Part shown: positions 8,878 to 17,687 of the stretch, piece by piece
Numbering within the stretch: position 1 is the first letter of the stretch
How the letters are laid out: each line of letters opens with the position of its first letter
The notes under the pieces: generated by a model
Databases searched by the model: none
Told to the model about the DNA's origin: nothing
The model's input: the letters and a program-made list of their open reading frames with translations, nothing else
Translations under genes and position numbers: made by a program
Assembly (NCBI GenBank): GCA_002329205.1
Contig: DCTC01000001.1
Coordinates: 160,296 to 224,295, forward strand
Source of the DNA: Candidatus Roizmanbacteria bacterium UBA1450
Lineage (GTDB): Bacteria > Patescibacteriota > Microgenomatia > UBA1406 > GWC2-37-13
Reading direction: 5' to 3'
DNA: 64,000 bases

Positions 8878-9390
8878 ATGAAAAAACAACCGAATAAAAT
8901 AATAGGTCTCAGTATTTTCACCATAATTCTCATAGCGTTTATCATAATCTGGTTTGTCACATCTCCCAAAACATACATGCAGCCACAAGAAAAAGAAACG
9001 ATAGGAAGAGAATCCTTTACATCTGACAATTTAGATATTTCCTTCGAAGCACAGACACCGGTACTCATGAAGGATCTTTTGACAAACGTGATCTTGGAGT
9101 ATGACGGGAGAGAAATCATCATCAGCCGATCCGCTTCGGACTACCAAACACTTGATGAGTATCTCACACGGCTCATTGAGCTAAATAACATGAACGTCAA
9201 AAGAAGAGAGGATATCACAATAGACGGATCTCCAGGAGTGATCCTGTTTACTGATTCACAGGGAGTAGACCATCCGACATATTTTGTCGTAAAAAATGAA
9301 TGGGTGTACTCAATGTATACGATACATCCGGAACTTTTTGATGATCTGGATAACGTAGCCAAAACGTTCAAATACCACAGTGCCAAGTAG
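8878..9390 (+). CDS. Membrane-anchored protein of unknown function
   Basis: 170 residues: a short basic N-terminus, one transmembrane helix (about 9-27), then a soluble extracytoplasmic domain of alternating strands and helices. The domain has a general resemblance to PsbP/DcrB-like surface domains (ESFTSDNLDISF at its start, then ITIDGSPGVIL, and a final TFKY strand-helix). No catalytic residues stand out. It follows the M23 peptidase after 51 bp and could work at the envelope with it. The start ATG 8878 has TATAAC 8 nt upstream. It ends 4 bp from the convergent coiled-coil gene. Confidence 0.7.
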   Translation: MKKQPNKIIGLSIFTIILIAFIIIWFVTSPKTYMQPQEKETIGRESFTSDNLDISFEAQTPVLMKDLLTNVILEYDGREIIISRSASDYQTLDEYLTRLIELNNMNVKRREDITIDGSPGVILFTDSQGVDHPTYFVVKNEWVYSMYTIHPELFDDLDNVAKTFKYHSAK

Positions 9391-9394
9391 TTTA

Positions 9395-9622
9395 CTAAAC
9401 CTGAGGGAGATCGAGATGTTTTTCAATACGGGTTGTCCTTTGCTTCAATTGAGTCACTTCACCGTCAAACAAATGAATTGCTGCATCCAGTTTTTTTTCT
9501 ATCCGATTGACTTTCCTCGTGAGAGGTGCAAGTTTCTGATCGAGTTTCTGATCTAATTTTTCTTCTAGCTTTTTATCAATAAGTTCTCCGAGTTTTGTGA
9601 GATCCTGGGTTGTAAGCGACAT
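9395..9622 (-). CDS. Small coiled-coil protein
   Basis: 75 residues, nearly all helical. The heptad-like tandem KLDQKLDQKL near residues 23-32 and a second segment, RIEKKLDAAIHLFDGEVTQLKQRTTRIEKHLDL, point to an oligomeric coiled coil. Small proteins of this shape are frequent in Microgenomates genomes; their role is unknown. No transmembrane segment or signal peptide is visible. It is transcribed alone from the divergent region it shares with the GT2 gene at 9766. Confidence 0.65.
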   Translation of the reverse strand: MSLTTQDLTKLGELIDKKLEEKLDQKLDQKLAPLTRKVNRIEKKLDAAIHLFDGEVTQLKQRTTRIEKHLDLPQV

Positions 9623-9706
9623 AGCTATAATCTAGCATTTTGAGTATAAAATAACAATAAGAAATGACAAAAAATGAGATGTAGTTACATATGAGTTATT
9701 CACACA

Positions 9707-9752
9707 TACGCTTTAGGTTTCCCGTTACACGCTGCACGCTTTACGCTTTGCG
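9707..9752. repeat. Low-complexity ACGCTTT-type repeat between divergent genes
   Basis: The stretch carries repeated ACGCTTT/ACGCTG units (tacgctttaggt, then acacgctgcacgctttacgc and tttgcg). It sits just upstream of the -10 box of the GT2 gene. It is more GC-rich than the surrounding intergenic DNA. It is not part of any credible gene, although the frame of the downstream gene stays open through it. Confidence 0.5.
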
Positions 9753-9753
9753 T

Positions 9754-9759
9754 TATAAT
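9754..9759 (+). promoter_or_regulatory. -10 box (TATAAT), leaderless spacing
   Basis: A perfect TATAAT ends 6 nt before ATG 9766. It supports that ATG over the in-frame upstream start at 9691, which would lie upstream of the promoter. Confidence 0.5.
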
Positions 9760-9765
9760 ATTCTT

Positions 9766-10554
9766 ATGGCAGACGATACGACGCACTTCCTCTCACTCAT
9801 CATCCCGGCATACAGACAGGAAAAAACCATTGTAGAAAATGTTTTTCACGTGAAACGGGTTCTGGATACGATCCGCTATGATTATGAAATTTTAGTCGTC
9901 GTGGACGGGATCGTCGATAAGACACTCGAGAAACTGAAGAAAAAAAAGATTCCAAAGGTAAAGATTCTGGCTTACAAGGAAAATAGGGGAAAGAGCTATG
10001 CCATACGCCTCGGTATGCATGAAGCACAGGGAGATTATGTGATGTTTCTGGACTCGGGACGCGAGATCGACCCCAACGGTATCTCGATGCTACTTGAGCA
10101 TATGGAATGGTATGAAGCGGATATTATCGTCGGCTCCAAACGCCATCCGGCGTCACGGGTGAATTATTCACTCCAGAGGAAAATCCTGAGCTTCGGTTAT
10201 TATGCTTTTGTGAAAACACTCTTTGGGGTAAATGTCAAAGATACCCAGGCCGGCATCAAAATATTCCGGAAAGAAGTACTGAAAAAAATCCTGCCACGAC
10301 TGGTCGAAAAGAAATTTGCAGGTGATCTCGAGATGCTCGTCGTAGCAAGGCAACTGGGATTCAAAAGAATTTATGAAGCGCCGATAAAGTTGGATTATAC
10401 CTTGAGTGAAGTAACATCCGCCGCTACATTGGCAGCAATTCGTGGGATTTTTCAGGATACACTTGCCATTTTTTACCGTAGATATATTAAGAGACACTAC
10501 GACAAACCCCGTACACTCTTCAAGCCTCCGGAAAAGATTATTAGAGTAAAATAA
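9766..10554 (+). CDS. GT2 glycosyltransferase, dolichyl-phosphate-mannose-synthase-like
   Basis: 262 residues from ATG 9766. It begins with LIIPAYRQEKTIVENV; then come LVVVDGIVDKT and the FLDSGREI segment, which replaces the usual DAD/DxD with DSG. GIKIFRKEVL matches the GxKxFRR motif of the DPM1/polyprenyl-phosphate glycosyltransferase group. No C-terminal transmembrane pair is present, so it resembles the soluble DPM1 form. It would charge a polyprenyl phosphate with a sugar, and GT-C enzymes such as those at 24480 and 28031 could use the product. It is followed after 3 bp by another GT2. Confidence 0.82.
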   Translation: MADDTTHFLSLIIPAYRQEKTIVENVFHVKRVLDTIRYDYEILVVVDGIVDKTLEKLKKKKIPKVKILAYKENRGKSYAIRLGMHEAQGDYVMFLDSGREIDPNGISMLLEHMEWYEADIIVGSKRHPASRVNYSLQRKILSFGYYAFVKTLFGVNVKDTQAGIKIFRKEVLKKILPRLVEKKFAGDLEMLVVARQLGFKRIYEAPIKLDYTLSEVTSAATLAAIRGIFQDTLAIFYRRYIKRHYDKPRTLFKPPEKIIRVK

Positions 10555-10557
10555 GGT

Positions 10558-11370
10558 ATGAAAAATCCATTGGTTTCCGTCCTCATGCCTGCCTACAATG
10601 CAGAAAAATATATAGGAGAAGCTATAGAAAGTATCCTCAGTCAAACATACAAAAATTTCGAACTCATCATAATTGATGATTGTTCTACTGATGATACGTG
10701 GAAAGTCATACAGGAGTATCAAAAGAAGGATAAACGAATATCAGCTTTTCAAAATAAAAGAAATCTTTATATTGCAGAAAACAGAAATAAGTTGTTGAAG
10801 TATGCCAACGGGAGGTACGTTGCGTGGCAGGACGCAGATGATATCTCTCTACCTGACAGAATTGAAAAACAAGTTGCTTTTTTAGAAAAAAACCCACAGG
10901 TAGGAGTTGTAGGAGGTTACTTGCTTTTTTATCAAGATGGAAAAATAGTCAGTACACGAAAATATGACACAACAGATAAACTCCTCCGTAAAAAAATATT
11001 CAGATACTCGCCGGTTGCACAACCTGCCGCAATGATCAGGAAAGAATGCTTTGATAAAGTAGGGGATTATAATCCCAAATACCCACCGGCCGAAGATATT
11101 GATATGTCTTTCCGAATTGGTAATCATTATAAATTTGCCAATTTATCAGAACCGGTGATTAAATATCGGCAGTATGATAATTCTGCGACATTTAAGCGAT
11201 TAAAAAAAATTGAGCTATCAACTATCGAGGTTCGACTAATTAATGCAGGCAATCCCCACTATCATTTTGGAATATTTGATATGATGTATAACCTGATGCA
11301 ATATATTTCAATTTATATTATTCCTCCAAAGCTTAAAATAAAGTTATTTAATGCAATTAGAAATACATAA
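10558..11370 (+). CDS. Glycosyltransferase family 2
   Basis: 270 residues with a complete GT-A core. VLMPAYNAEKYIGEAIESIL opens the fold; IIIDDCSTDDT is the nucleotide-binding loop; WQDADD is the DxD motif near residue 92. AEDIDMSFRIG is the catalytic-base region. It is the same general type as the beta-glycosyltransferases of O-antigen and capsule loci. It sits 3 bp after the preceding GT2 and 4 bp before the fucose synthase, so it probably belongs to the fucose-containing glycan operon. The specific linkage is unknown. Confidence 0.87.
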   Translation: MKNPLVSVLMPAYNAEKYIGEAIESILSQTYKNFELIIIDDCSTDDTWKVIQEYQKKDKRISAFQNKRNLYIAENRNKLLKYANGRYVAWQDADDISLPDRIEKQVAFLEKNPQVGVVGGYLLFYQDGKIVSTRKYDTTDKLLRKKIFRYSPVAQPAAMIRKECFDKVGDYNPKYPPAEDIDMSFRIGNHYKFANLSEPVIKYRQYDNSATFKRLKKIELSTIEVRLINAGNPHYHFGIFDMMYNLMQYISIYIIPPKLKIKLFNAIRNT

Positions 11371-11374
11371 ACTT

Positions 11375-12310
11375 ATGAAAAAAAACGCCAAAATATTCGT
11401 AGCAGGCGGACAAAGTGGATTGGTGGGAACTGCAATAGTACGAAATCTAAAGAATAGAGGTTTTACTAACATTATTACAAAAAAACGGAAGGAATTGGAT
11501 CTTCTTAATCCCGTACAGGTTGAAAAATTTTTCAAAGAAGAAAAACCTGATTACGTCTTCGTAGCTGCCGCAAAAGTCGGCGGAATTCTCGCAAACAAGA
11601 CACAAAAAGCAGATTTCATTTATGACAATCTTCAGATACAGAATAACGTCATCCACAACGCATGGAAGTATAAAGTAGAAAAACTTATATTTTTAGGAAG
11701 CTCATGCATTTATCCCCGAATGGCGCCACAACCCATTAAGGAGGAATATTTTATGACCGGACCGCTTGAGGAGACAAATGATGCATACGCTGTCGCAAAA
11801 ATTGCCGGGATCAAGATGTGCCAGAGCTATAACGAACAGTATGGAACTAATTTTATTTCCGTCATGCCCACAAATCTCTACGGGCCAAACGACAATTTTG
11901 ACCTGAAACATTCACATGTGCTTCCTGCCCTTATTAGAAGATTCCATGAGGCAAAAATAAACGGAAAGAAATCGGTGACTTTATGGGGAACAGGTTCTGC
12001 TTACCGAGAGTTTATGTACGTTGAGGATATGGCCGATGCATGTGTTTTCCTGATGGAAAAATATAGTGGTTCAGAGATAATCAATATCGGAACAGGAAAA
12101 GATCTCACGATTAAAGAGCTTGCTGAAATGATAAAAGATATAGTGGGGTACAAAGGAGAAATCAAATGGGACAGCAGTAAGCCCGACGGTACTCCCAAAA
12201 AACAACTGGATGTATCAAAATTATTTGAAATGGGATGGAAACCGAAGATAAGTTTAAAACAAGGTATAAAAAAAACATATAAGTGGTATTTGTCACAGCT
12301 GACTCATTAA
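11375..12310 (+). CDS. fcl: GDP-L-fucose synthase
   Basis: 311 residues. It is a short-chain epimerase/reductase that turns GDP-4-keto-6-deoxy-D-mannose into GDP-L-fucose with NADPH. The dinucleotide loop AGGQSGLVGTA replaces the usual AGHRGMVGSA. The catalytic set is clear: GSSCIYP (Ser) and YAVAK (Tyr/Lys); NLYGPNDNFD and the C-terminal GTPKKQLDVSKL are family hallmarks. ATG 11375 is chosen; the frame is open to 11351 inside the previous gene. Its substrate comes from the gmd gene at 31.5-32.5 kb, and the fucosyltransferase follows directly. Confidence 0.93.
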   Translation: MKKNAKIFVAGGQSGLVGTAIVRNLKNRGFTNIITKKRKELDLLNPVQVEKFFKEEKPDYVFVAAAKVGGILANKTQKADFIYDNLQIQNNVIHNAWKYKVEKLIFLGSSCIYPRMAPQPIKEEYFMTGPLEETNDAYAVAKIAGIKMCQSYNEQYGTNFISVMPTNLYGPNDNFDLKHSHVLPALIRRFHEAKINGKKSVTLWGTGSAYREFMYVEDMADACVFLMEKYSGSEIINIGTGKDLTIKELAEMIKDIVGYKGEIKWDSSKPDGTPKKQLDVSKLFEMGWKPKISLKQGIKKTYKWYLSQLTH

Positions 12311-12339
12311 GTGCAGAGAATTACTAATTTTGGCAACAA

Positions 12340-13230
12340 ATGATTCGATTAATTCTAAAAGGTGGTCTTGGCAATCAGATGTTTCAGTATGCATTTGCAA
12401 AACGAGTGGCAATTGAAAAAAAAGATGAGCTTGTTTTGGATACTACATTTCTCAACACACGCCTTCCCGTAAAAGATTTTACGCCTCGAGACTATGAGCT
12501 TGATTTGTTCTCGGTTCCAGAAAAGACTATAAGCACGTTTTCAAATAATTTCTTTAAAGAAAAAGTGGGATATATATATCTTAAATTTAAAAACCTTTAC
12601 AATACGTCATATTTCAAGGAAGGTGGAAATCCCTATCAGTACGACACCACTCTGGAAGAAAAAATTCTTGCTACAAAAAATCCGATTATTGAAGGCTATT
12701 TCAATAATTATCGATATTTTGATAAAGAACTGTCAGCTATCTCAAAAATATTTGACACAGATAAATTATATGATCCAAAGTTTAAAAAAATTGAGAAACA
12801 AATTACTTCTTCAAATGCAGTCTCGATCAATATCCGTCGTGGAGATTATCTAAATAACAAGCACAAAGATATTTTTGTACATCTTGAGAAAAATTATTAT
12901 GAAAAAGCGATAGATATGATCAGACAAAAAGTTCAAAATCCTATATTTTTTGTGTTCAGTTATGATGATCCTGAATGGATACAAAACGAACTTTCATTTC
13001 AAAAAGACGAACTGTATATTGTTGGAAAGGAGTTTGTTGGAGATCGCTTCAAGACATATCTCCGTCTGATTTCTCTATGTAAACACAACATCATCAGCAA
13101 TAGTACCTTTGCTTTCTGGGGTGCATATTTAAATAAAAATCGGAGTAAAATTGTATTATCACCTCAACAATGGATGACTGATTATCAATTCGAAAATCCA
13201 ACAGATTGGATATCCCTACCAAATGCATGA
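12340..13230 (+). CDS. Alpha-1,2-fucosyltransferase (GT11)
   Basis: 296 residues. The N-terminus GGLGNQMFQYAFAKRVA is the GT11 signature. SINIRRGDY (about residue 166) is the GDP-fucose-binding HxRRxD-like motif. NSTFAFWGAYLN is the third conserved block. It transfers fucose from GDP-fucose, usually to the 2-OH of a terminal galactose. With gmd, fcl and galE in the same window, the pathway for a fucosylated surface glycan is largely present. The stop overlaps the next start (ATGA at 13227). Confidence 0.92.
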   Translation: MIRLILKGGLGNQMFQYAFAKRVAIEKKDELVLDTTFLNTRLPVKDFTPRDYELDLFSVPEKTISTFSNNFFKEKVGYIYLKFKNLYNTSYFKEGGNPYQYDTTLEEKILATKNPIIEGYFNNYRYFDKELSAISKIFDTDKLYDPKFKKIEKQITSSNAVSINIRRGDYLNNKHKDIFVHLEKNYYEKAIDMIRQKVQNPIFFVFSYDDPEWIQNELSFQKDELYIVGKEFVGDRFKTYLRLISLCKHNIISNSTFAFWGAYLNKNRSKIVLSPQQWMTDYQFENPTDWISLPNA

Positions 13231-14000
13231 GACGATATAAGAGCTCTTCTAAAAACTTTGCATATCTTGCATACAGACTTGCAAAACCGATCTTTGATCC
13301 TATTCACTTTATTCAAGGATGTTACGGCTATTTCTGGTATCTGAGAGATCTTTTTCATTTCAAAAAAAAATCGCCGAATACTCCAATTAAGTTCGTTGAT
13401 CTGTTTCCCATTCTAGATGAAAAAGTTTCTTTTACTCCATTTGATGCCCACTATTTTTTTCAACAAATCTGGGTTTTTCAGCATGTTCTAAAGAATAAAC
13501 CAAAAGAACATGTGGATATCGCATCAACCTACGAATTAAGCGGATATTTATCAACGATTGTCCCGACAACATTCATTGATCTTCGTCCAATTGATAGTCA
13601 ATTAGAAAATCTCACTATTAAAAGAGGAGATATCCTCAACCTTCCTTACAAGGGTAATGAAGTAAAATCTCTATCATGTCTCCACGTAGTTGAACATATC
13701 GGGCTTGGGAGATATGGAGATCCTATCGACCCGAAGGGCACAGAAAAAGCATGTAAAGAACTCGCAAGGATTCTTGCAAAAAGTGGGAAACTTTATTTTT
13801 CCACACCCATTGGCAAAAACAGAGTTTGCTTTAACGCTCATCATATCCATACACCTGATGAAATAGTAAAATTTTTTAAGGACTTGCAGCTCGTTGAGTT
13901 TTCCGTAGTTGATGATTACGGTAAATTGATCCGAAAAACTGATTATAAAAAATATCGTACGGCAGATTATTCCTGCGGAATGTTTGTCTTCACTAAATAA
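13227..14000 (+). CDS. DUF268-like methyltransferase-fold protein
   Basis: 257 residues, starting at the ATGA overlap with the fucosyltransferase. It matches the general layout of DUF268 proteins: the FTPFDAHYFFQQIWVFQHVL region, VDIASTYELSGYLS, SLSCLHVVEHIGLGRYGDPIDP, and LYFSTPIG. The central part resembles a degenerate class I methyltransferase (no glycine-rich motif I, but CLHVVEHIGLG fits the motif IV region). Family members are found in polysaccharide loci without a proven reaction. It might modify the fucosylated glycan, as inferred only from the neighbours. Confidence 0.75.
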   Translation: MRRYKSSSKNFAYLAYRLAKPIFDPIHFIQGCYGYFWYLRDLFHFKKKSPNTPIKFVDLFPILDEKVSFTPFDAHYFFQQIWVFQHVLKNKPKEHVDIASTYELSGYLSTIVPTTFIDLRPIDSQLENLTIKRGDILNLPYKGNEVKSLSCLHVVEHIGLGRYGDPIDPKGTEKACKELARILAKSGKLYFSTPIGKNRVCFNAHHIHTPDEIVKFFKDLQLVEFSVVDDYGKLIRKTDYKKYRTADYSCGMFVFTK

Positions 14001-14003
14001 CGT

Positions 14004-15053
14004 ATGAAAATCTTATATCAGATTCCGTCTCTTGATACCATTTATGCCGGACGGCCGATCTACTTCGGATATAAACATGCATTTGAGGATCTGGGACATG
14101 AGTTCAGGCCGCTAACGGCTAATGATGACCAGGAAAAAATATTTAAAGAATTCGATCCGGATATTCTGATGACCAGTATCGGCGGATATATTCTGAAATA
14201 CCTGGATCTAGCACTGGTAAAAAAACAAAAAAAGAAAGGAATGAAGGTGCTGGTCAACACTCCGCAGTGGAGATCCCCCATGGCAAAAAACCGAATAAAT
14301 GAAGTAACAGACTTCGGACAGAATGAGGCGTACATTAATCTCATTAAATCGGGCGACTTCGGTGATATCTACTACAATGTCTGTGAACAGGGAGATCCCC
14401 GAATGGATGGATTTGAAAAAACAACAGGGTATCCGTATCATACCGTTCTTCTCGCTGTAGACAAACTTATTCCTGAACCGGAAGCAAATGAAGAGTATAC
14501 CTGTGATGTTTCATTTATCGGAACCTATCTACCCGGCAAAAGAGAATATATTCAAAAACATCTCTTACCGCTTAAGAACAAATATAATGTGAAAATTTAT
14601 GGACGTGATTGGACTTCTCTTGATCGTTTTCTAAACTTTAGTATGAAAGTAGGTCAATATTACAATATACCGTATCTTCGTTCATTTAAGAAATTCAAAC
14701 CCACATTAGAAGGTGAAAGACTGTTACATAAATCTTCGACAATTGCTCTCAATATACACGAAGACTACCAAAAAATCCCCCCAGGTGATCTTAATGAAAG
14801 AACTTTCAAAATTCCTGCATCAGGCGGTTTTGAAATCATTGACAATGTTCCTTCCATCCATAAATATTTTACTGATGGTGTAGACATGACAATAGCTCAG
14901 AATACTGATGATTTTTTTGAAAAAGTAGAATATTATATTAAAAACCCTGAAAAACGACTTCCTATTATTGAAGCGGGGAAAAAGAAAGTGCTACAAGAAC
15001 ATACCTACCACAACAGAGTTGAGCAACTACTGAGCTTATGCGCCAAGCTGTAA
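14004..15053 (+). CDS. CgeB-type glycosyltransferase (GT-B)
   Basis: 349 residues. The second half carries the CgeB/Glyco_trans_1_2 signature: CDVSFIGTYLPGKREY, KIYGRDW, and NERTFKIPASGGFEI, followed by a short C-terminal donor subdomain ending in the usual VLQEHTYHNRVEQLL. In CgeB relatives the ERTFE region binds the nucleotide sugar. It closes the plus-strand operon that began at 9766. It is followed after 2 bp by the convergent dideoxysugar operon. Confidence 0.82.
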   Translation: MKILYQIPSLDTIYAGRPIYFGYKHAFEDLGHEFRPLTANDDQEKIFKEFDPDILMTSIGGYILKYLDLALVKKQKKKGMKVLVNTPQWRSPMAKNRINEVTDFGQNEAYINLIKSGDFGDIYYNVCEQGDPRMDGFEKTTGYPYHTVLLAVDKLIPEPEANEEYTCDVSFIGTYLPGKREYIQKHLLPLKNKYNVKIYGRDWTSLDRFLNFSMKVGQYYNIPYLRSFKKFKPTLEGERLLHKSSTIALNIHEDYQKIPPGDLNERTFKIPASGGFEIIDNVPSIHKYFTDGVDMTIAQNTDDFFEKVEYYIKNPEKRLPIIEAGKKKVLQEHTYHNRVEQLLSLCAKL

Positions 15054-15055
15054 TA

Positions 15056-15508
15056 TCATCGCCACTTCACATTCCAGTCATAGGTAAAGACTGATGTATC
15101 TGCAGGATCCATACGTTTGATCTCCTCAGGATCATGCGGTATGTCTGAACAATTGGCGACGATCGAAGGCTCAGTACCGAGACCCATAAATCCGTTCCAG
15201 ACCATCGGAGGTATCGTGACGAGTGAGTAGTTATCGTCACCAAGATATAATTCCATAAGCTCACCTTTTGTGGGAGAATCGTCACGGTTGTCAAAGAGGA
15301 CAAGCTTTATCATCCCGGACACAACAGCGTAATTGAGAGTCATTTTCGTATGAATATGCCATGCTTTGACTACTCCCGGATACACTTTGGAGAAATAGAT
15401 CTCTCCGAACTGAGTAAATTCAGGATCTGACGACTTTAGCATATGAAAAATTGCTCCGCGGTCATCAGGAATTTTTTTAAGTGGTTTGATCCGTACGCCG
15501 TCTATCAT
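15056..15508 (-). CDS. RmlC-like nucleotide-sugar epimerase (candidate AscE-type)
   Basis: 150 residues, a single cupin domain. YFSKVYPGVVKAWHIHTKM contains the metal/catalytic-side histidines, but differs from the GxxRGxH of true RmlC. It closes with YDWNVKWR. Short, divergent members of this family epimerise or isomerise keto-deoxy nucleotide sugars. As the last gene of a CDP-3,6-dideoxyhexose operon (ATGA overlap with the reductase), it may be the 5-epimerase step that distinguishes CDP-ascarylose from paratose/abequose synthesis. That role is inferred from context; a 3,5-epimerase for another sugar is possible. Confidence 0.7.
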   Translation of the reverse strand: MIDGVRIKPLKKIPDDRGAIFHMLKSSDPEFTQFGEIYFSKVYPGVVKAWHIHTKMTLNYAVVSGMIKLVLFDNRDDSPTKGELMELYLGDDNYSLVTIPPMVWNGFMGLGTEPSIVANCSDIPHDPEEIKRMDPADTSVFTYDWNVKWR

Positions 15509-16434
15509 AGTTGGTCAGGATGTGATTTGTAATAATCGTAAATATGTTGCAAACCCTTTTTGATATCATTGGCAGGCTGCCAGCCTAAATATTCCTTGGC
15601 CTTCGAGTAATTACAGTTCATATGCATGATCTCACCCTCAGGATAGGTGTCACCGAAAGTGACAATGCTTTGCTTGCCCGTAATATCTTCAAGTGTTGTT
15701 ACAATCTCCTTGATAGAAACTGTTTGATCAATACCAATATTGAAGACTTCATGCTGCTTATACTTATCAGAAGTAATAAATATCAATGATTTATTATAGG
15801 CATCTACTAAATCTGAGATATAGGTATAGTTAATTTGTTGCTCCCCTTTAGATACAGTTATCGGCTTACAATTAATAAAAGCATCCATTAACAGTGTGAT
15901 CAGTTTACGGTTATCTTTTTCCCCATACGGATAAAACAGTCGTAAAGTAGCCGTACGAAGAGATGAATGTGAGCTGGTATACTGCAGAATTTGCTCAAAT
16001 GCAAGCTTTGTAGCTGCATAAAAGTTGTATCCATCTGTTGGATGTCCCTCAGTAAGAGGAAAACTACTTAATTTGTATTCAAAACAAGTACCTGTGTTTA
16101 TAAAGAATCGACAATTGCTCTTAGCCGCTTGTTGAAGGAGAACAGAAGGAAAAGATACATTCGCTTCGATCATTTCAGGTATAGCCGAGATATCATCGTT
16201 CTTTTTATAAAGAGTTGCAAGATGAATGACCCCGTCAAAACCATTTTCAAATACTTTTTCAATATCATCAAAGTTAGAATAGGGGAGAAGAGATATTTCC
16301 TCTTTTATATCATCAATTCGCCACGTCTTAGAGTTTTGTCGAGCTAATATAAATAGTTCATGTCCGTTTTGAAGAAGAGAATGAACTAAATGACTACCGA
16401 TAAATCCTGTTCCACCTGTAATCAGGATTTTCAT
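15505..16434 (-). CDS. NAD(P)-dependent epimerase/reductase of CDP-dideoxysugar pathway
   Basis: A 309-residue extended short-chain dehydrogenase: GGTGFIGSHLV nucleotide loop, then NTGTCFEY, with YAATK as the catalytic Tyr/Lys pair. LFYPYGEKDNR and VFNIG are typical of the CDP-abequose/paratose/ascarylose 4-ketoreductase group. It should reduce the 4-keto group of a CDP-3,6-dideoxy-4-keto sugar. Placement right after rfbH, with ATGA overlaps on both sides, supports this. Which stereoisomer is made cannot be told from sequence alone. Confidence 0.8.
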   Translation of the reverse strand: MKILITGGTGFIGSHLVHSLLQNGHELFILARQNSKTWRIDDIKEEISLLPYSNFDDIEKVFENGFDGVIHLATLYKKNDDISAIPEMIEANVSFPSVLLQQAAKSNCRFFINTGTCFEYKLSSFPLTEGHPTDGYNFYAATKLAFEQILQYTSSHSSLRTATLRLFYPYGEKDNRKLITLLMDAFINCKPITVSKGEQQINYTYISDLVDAYNKSLIFITSDKYKQHEVFNIGIDQTVSIKEIVTTLEDITGKQSIVTFGDTYPEGEIMHMNCNYSKAKEYLGWQPANDIKKGLQHIYDYYKSHPDQL

Positions 16435-17687
16435 GACTTATCTTTTATAAATTTTGAAATAGACTCCGTCATGTATACAATTCTTTCATCATCTATTCCT
16501 GGCCATACTCCCAACCAGAATACTTGATTCATGACAATGTCAGCTTCTGTTATCTTTCCGAAAACTCTTTTGTTTTTCAGGTTGAGATATGCAGGGTGCC
16601 GAAGAAGATTACCTGCAAAAACATTTCGAGTTCCGATGTTATTGTTTTCCAAGTATTGGGTAAGCTCATTTCTTGTAAACGGTGCGCTTTCTTTAACTAT
16701 AACCGGACAACCAAACCAGCAGGGATCTTCTTTTCCTGAAAGTTCTATGAGTTGGAACAGCTCCGGAAACTTGCTGAAAAATGAGTGAAGCTTTTTATAA
16801 TTTTCTTTTCTTGCTTCAATAAATCCGGGAACTTTATCGATCTGGGCGACCCCGATTGCAGCCTGAAAATCGGTAAGCTTCACATTAAAGCCGATCTGTG
16901 AATATACATATTTATGATCATAGCCGAAGGGCAAATCACCCAACTGCCAACCAAAGCGTTTCCCGCAGGTATTGTCTTTTCCCGTATCACACCAGCAGTC
17001 CCGACCCCAGTCCCGAAATTGTCGAATTGATCGGTGAATTAGAGGATTATCTGTTATGATAGCACCTCCTTCACCCATAGTCATTTGATGGGCAGGATAA
17101 AAACTATAAGTTGCAATATCTCCAAATGTTCCGACCAATTTACCGTTATATCGAGAACCCAAAGCATCACAACTATCTTCTATAACCCAAAGCTCATGTT
17201 TTTTTGCTAAATACTGTACTTTTTCAAGGTCAAAAGGAATTCCCAGTGTGTGCGCCATCATGATGAGTTTCGTTTTAGGAGTGATAGCTTTTTCCATCTG
17301 ATCTACATCCATATTGAGAGTTTTGAGATCAATATCTACAAAGACCGGTGTAAGACCGAATTGAATACCAGGATTGACGGTAGTAGGGAATCCGACAGCT
17401 GCTGTGATAAACTCATCACCTTTTTGTAATGCTCGTTTACCAAAAACTGAAGAGGTAAGAGAGTAGAGAGCAATGAGATTGGCAGAAGAGCCTGAGTTAA
17501 CAAGAGAGACATATCGTCTTCCCATGAAGTTTCTAAACTTTCGTTCAAATTCTTTTGTAAATCTACCTTCGGTCCACCAGGCATCTTTTGCAGCTTCTAT
17601 AGCATTATTAACTTCTTCCTGATCATACACTTTTCCTGAGACAGGTATATATGTTTTTCCGGGTTCAAATGTAGATGATTGTGTCAT
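16431..17687 (-). CDS. rfbH: CDP-4-keto-6-deoxy-D-glucose 3-dehydrase (E1)
   Basis: 418 residues. This PMP-dependent, [2Fe-2S] enzyme removes the C3 hydroxyl of CDP-4-keto-6-deoxyglucose. Two features identify it. First, the aminotransferase lysine is replaced by histidine in YPAHQMTMGEGG. Second, the iron-sulfur motif C-x57-C-x1-C-x7-C is exact: Cys in IEDSCDA, then CWC, then the Cys of DNTCGK. The start is ATG 17687, which overlaps the rfbG stop as ATGA; a GTG at 17711 would add eight unlikely residues. Its partner reductase (E3, a ferredoxin/flavin protein) is not in this window and must be supplied from elsewhere. Confidence 0.94.
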   Translation of the reverse strand: MTQSSTFEPGKTYIPVSGKVYDQEEVNNAIEAAKDAWWTEGRFTKEFERKFRNFMGRRYVSLVNSGSSANLIALYSLTSSVFGKRALQKGDEFITAAVGFPTTVNPGIQFGLTPVFVDIDLKTLNMDVDQMEKAITPKTKLIMMAHTLGIPFDLEKVQYLAKKHELWVIEDSCDALGSRYNGKLVGTFGDIATYSFYPAHQMTMGEGGAIITDNPLIHRSIRQFRDWGRDCWCDTGKDNTCGKRFGWQLGDLPFGYDHKYVYSQIGFNVKLTDFQAAIGVAQIDKVPGFIEARKENYKKLHSFFSKFPELFQLIELSGKEDPCWFGCPVIVKESAPFTRNELTQYLENNNIGTRNVFAGNLLRHPAYLNLKNKRVFGKITEADIVMNQVFWLGVWPGIDDERIVYMTESISKFIKDKS

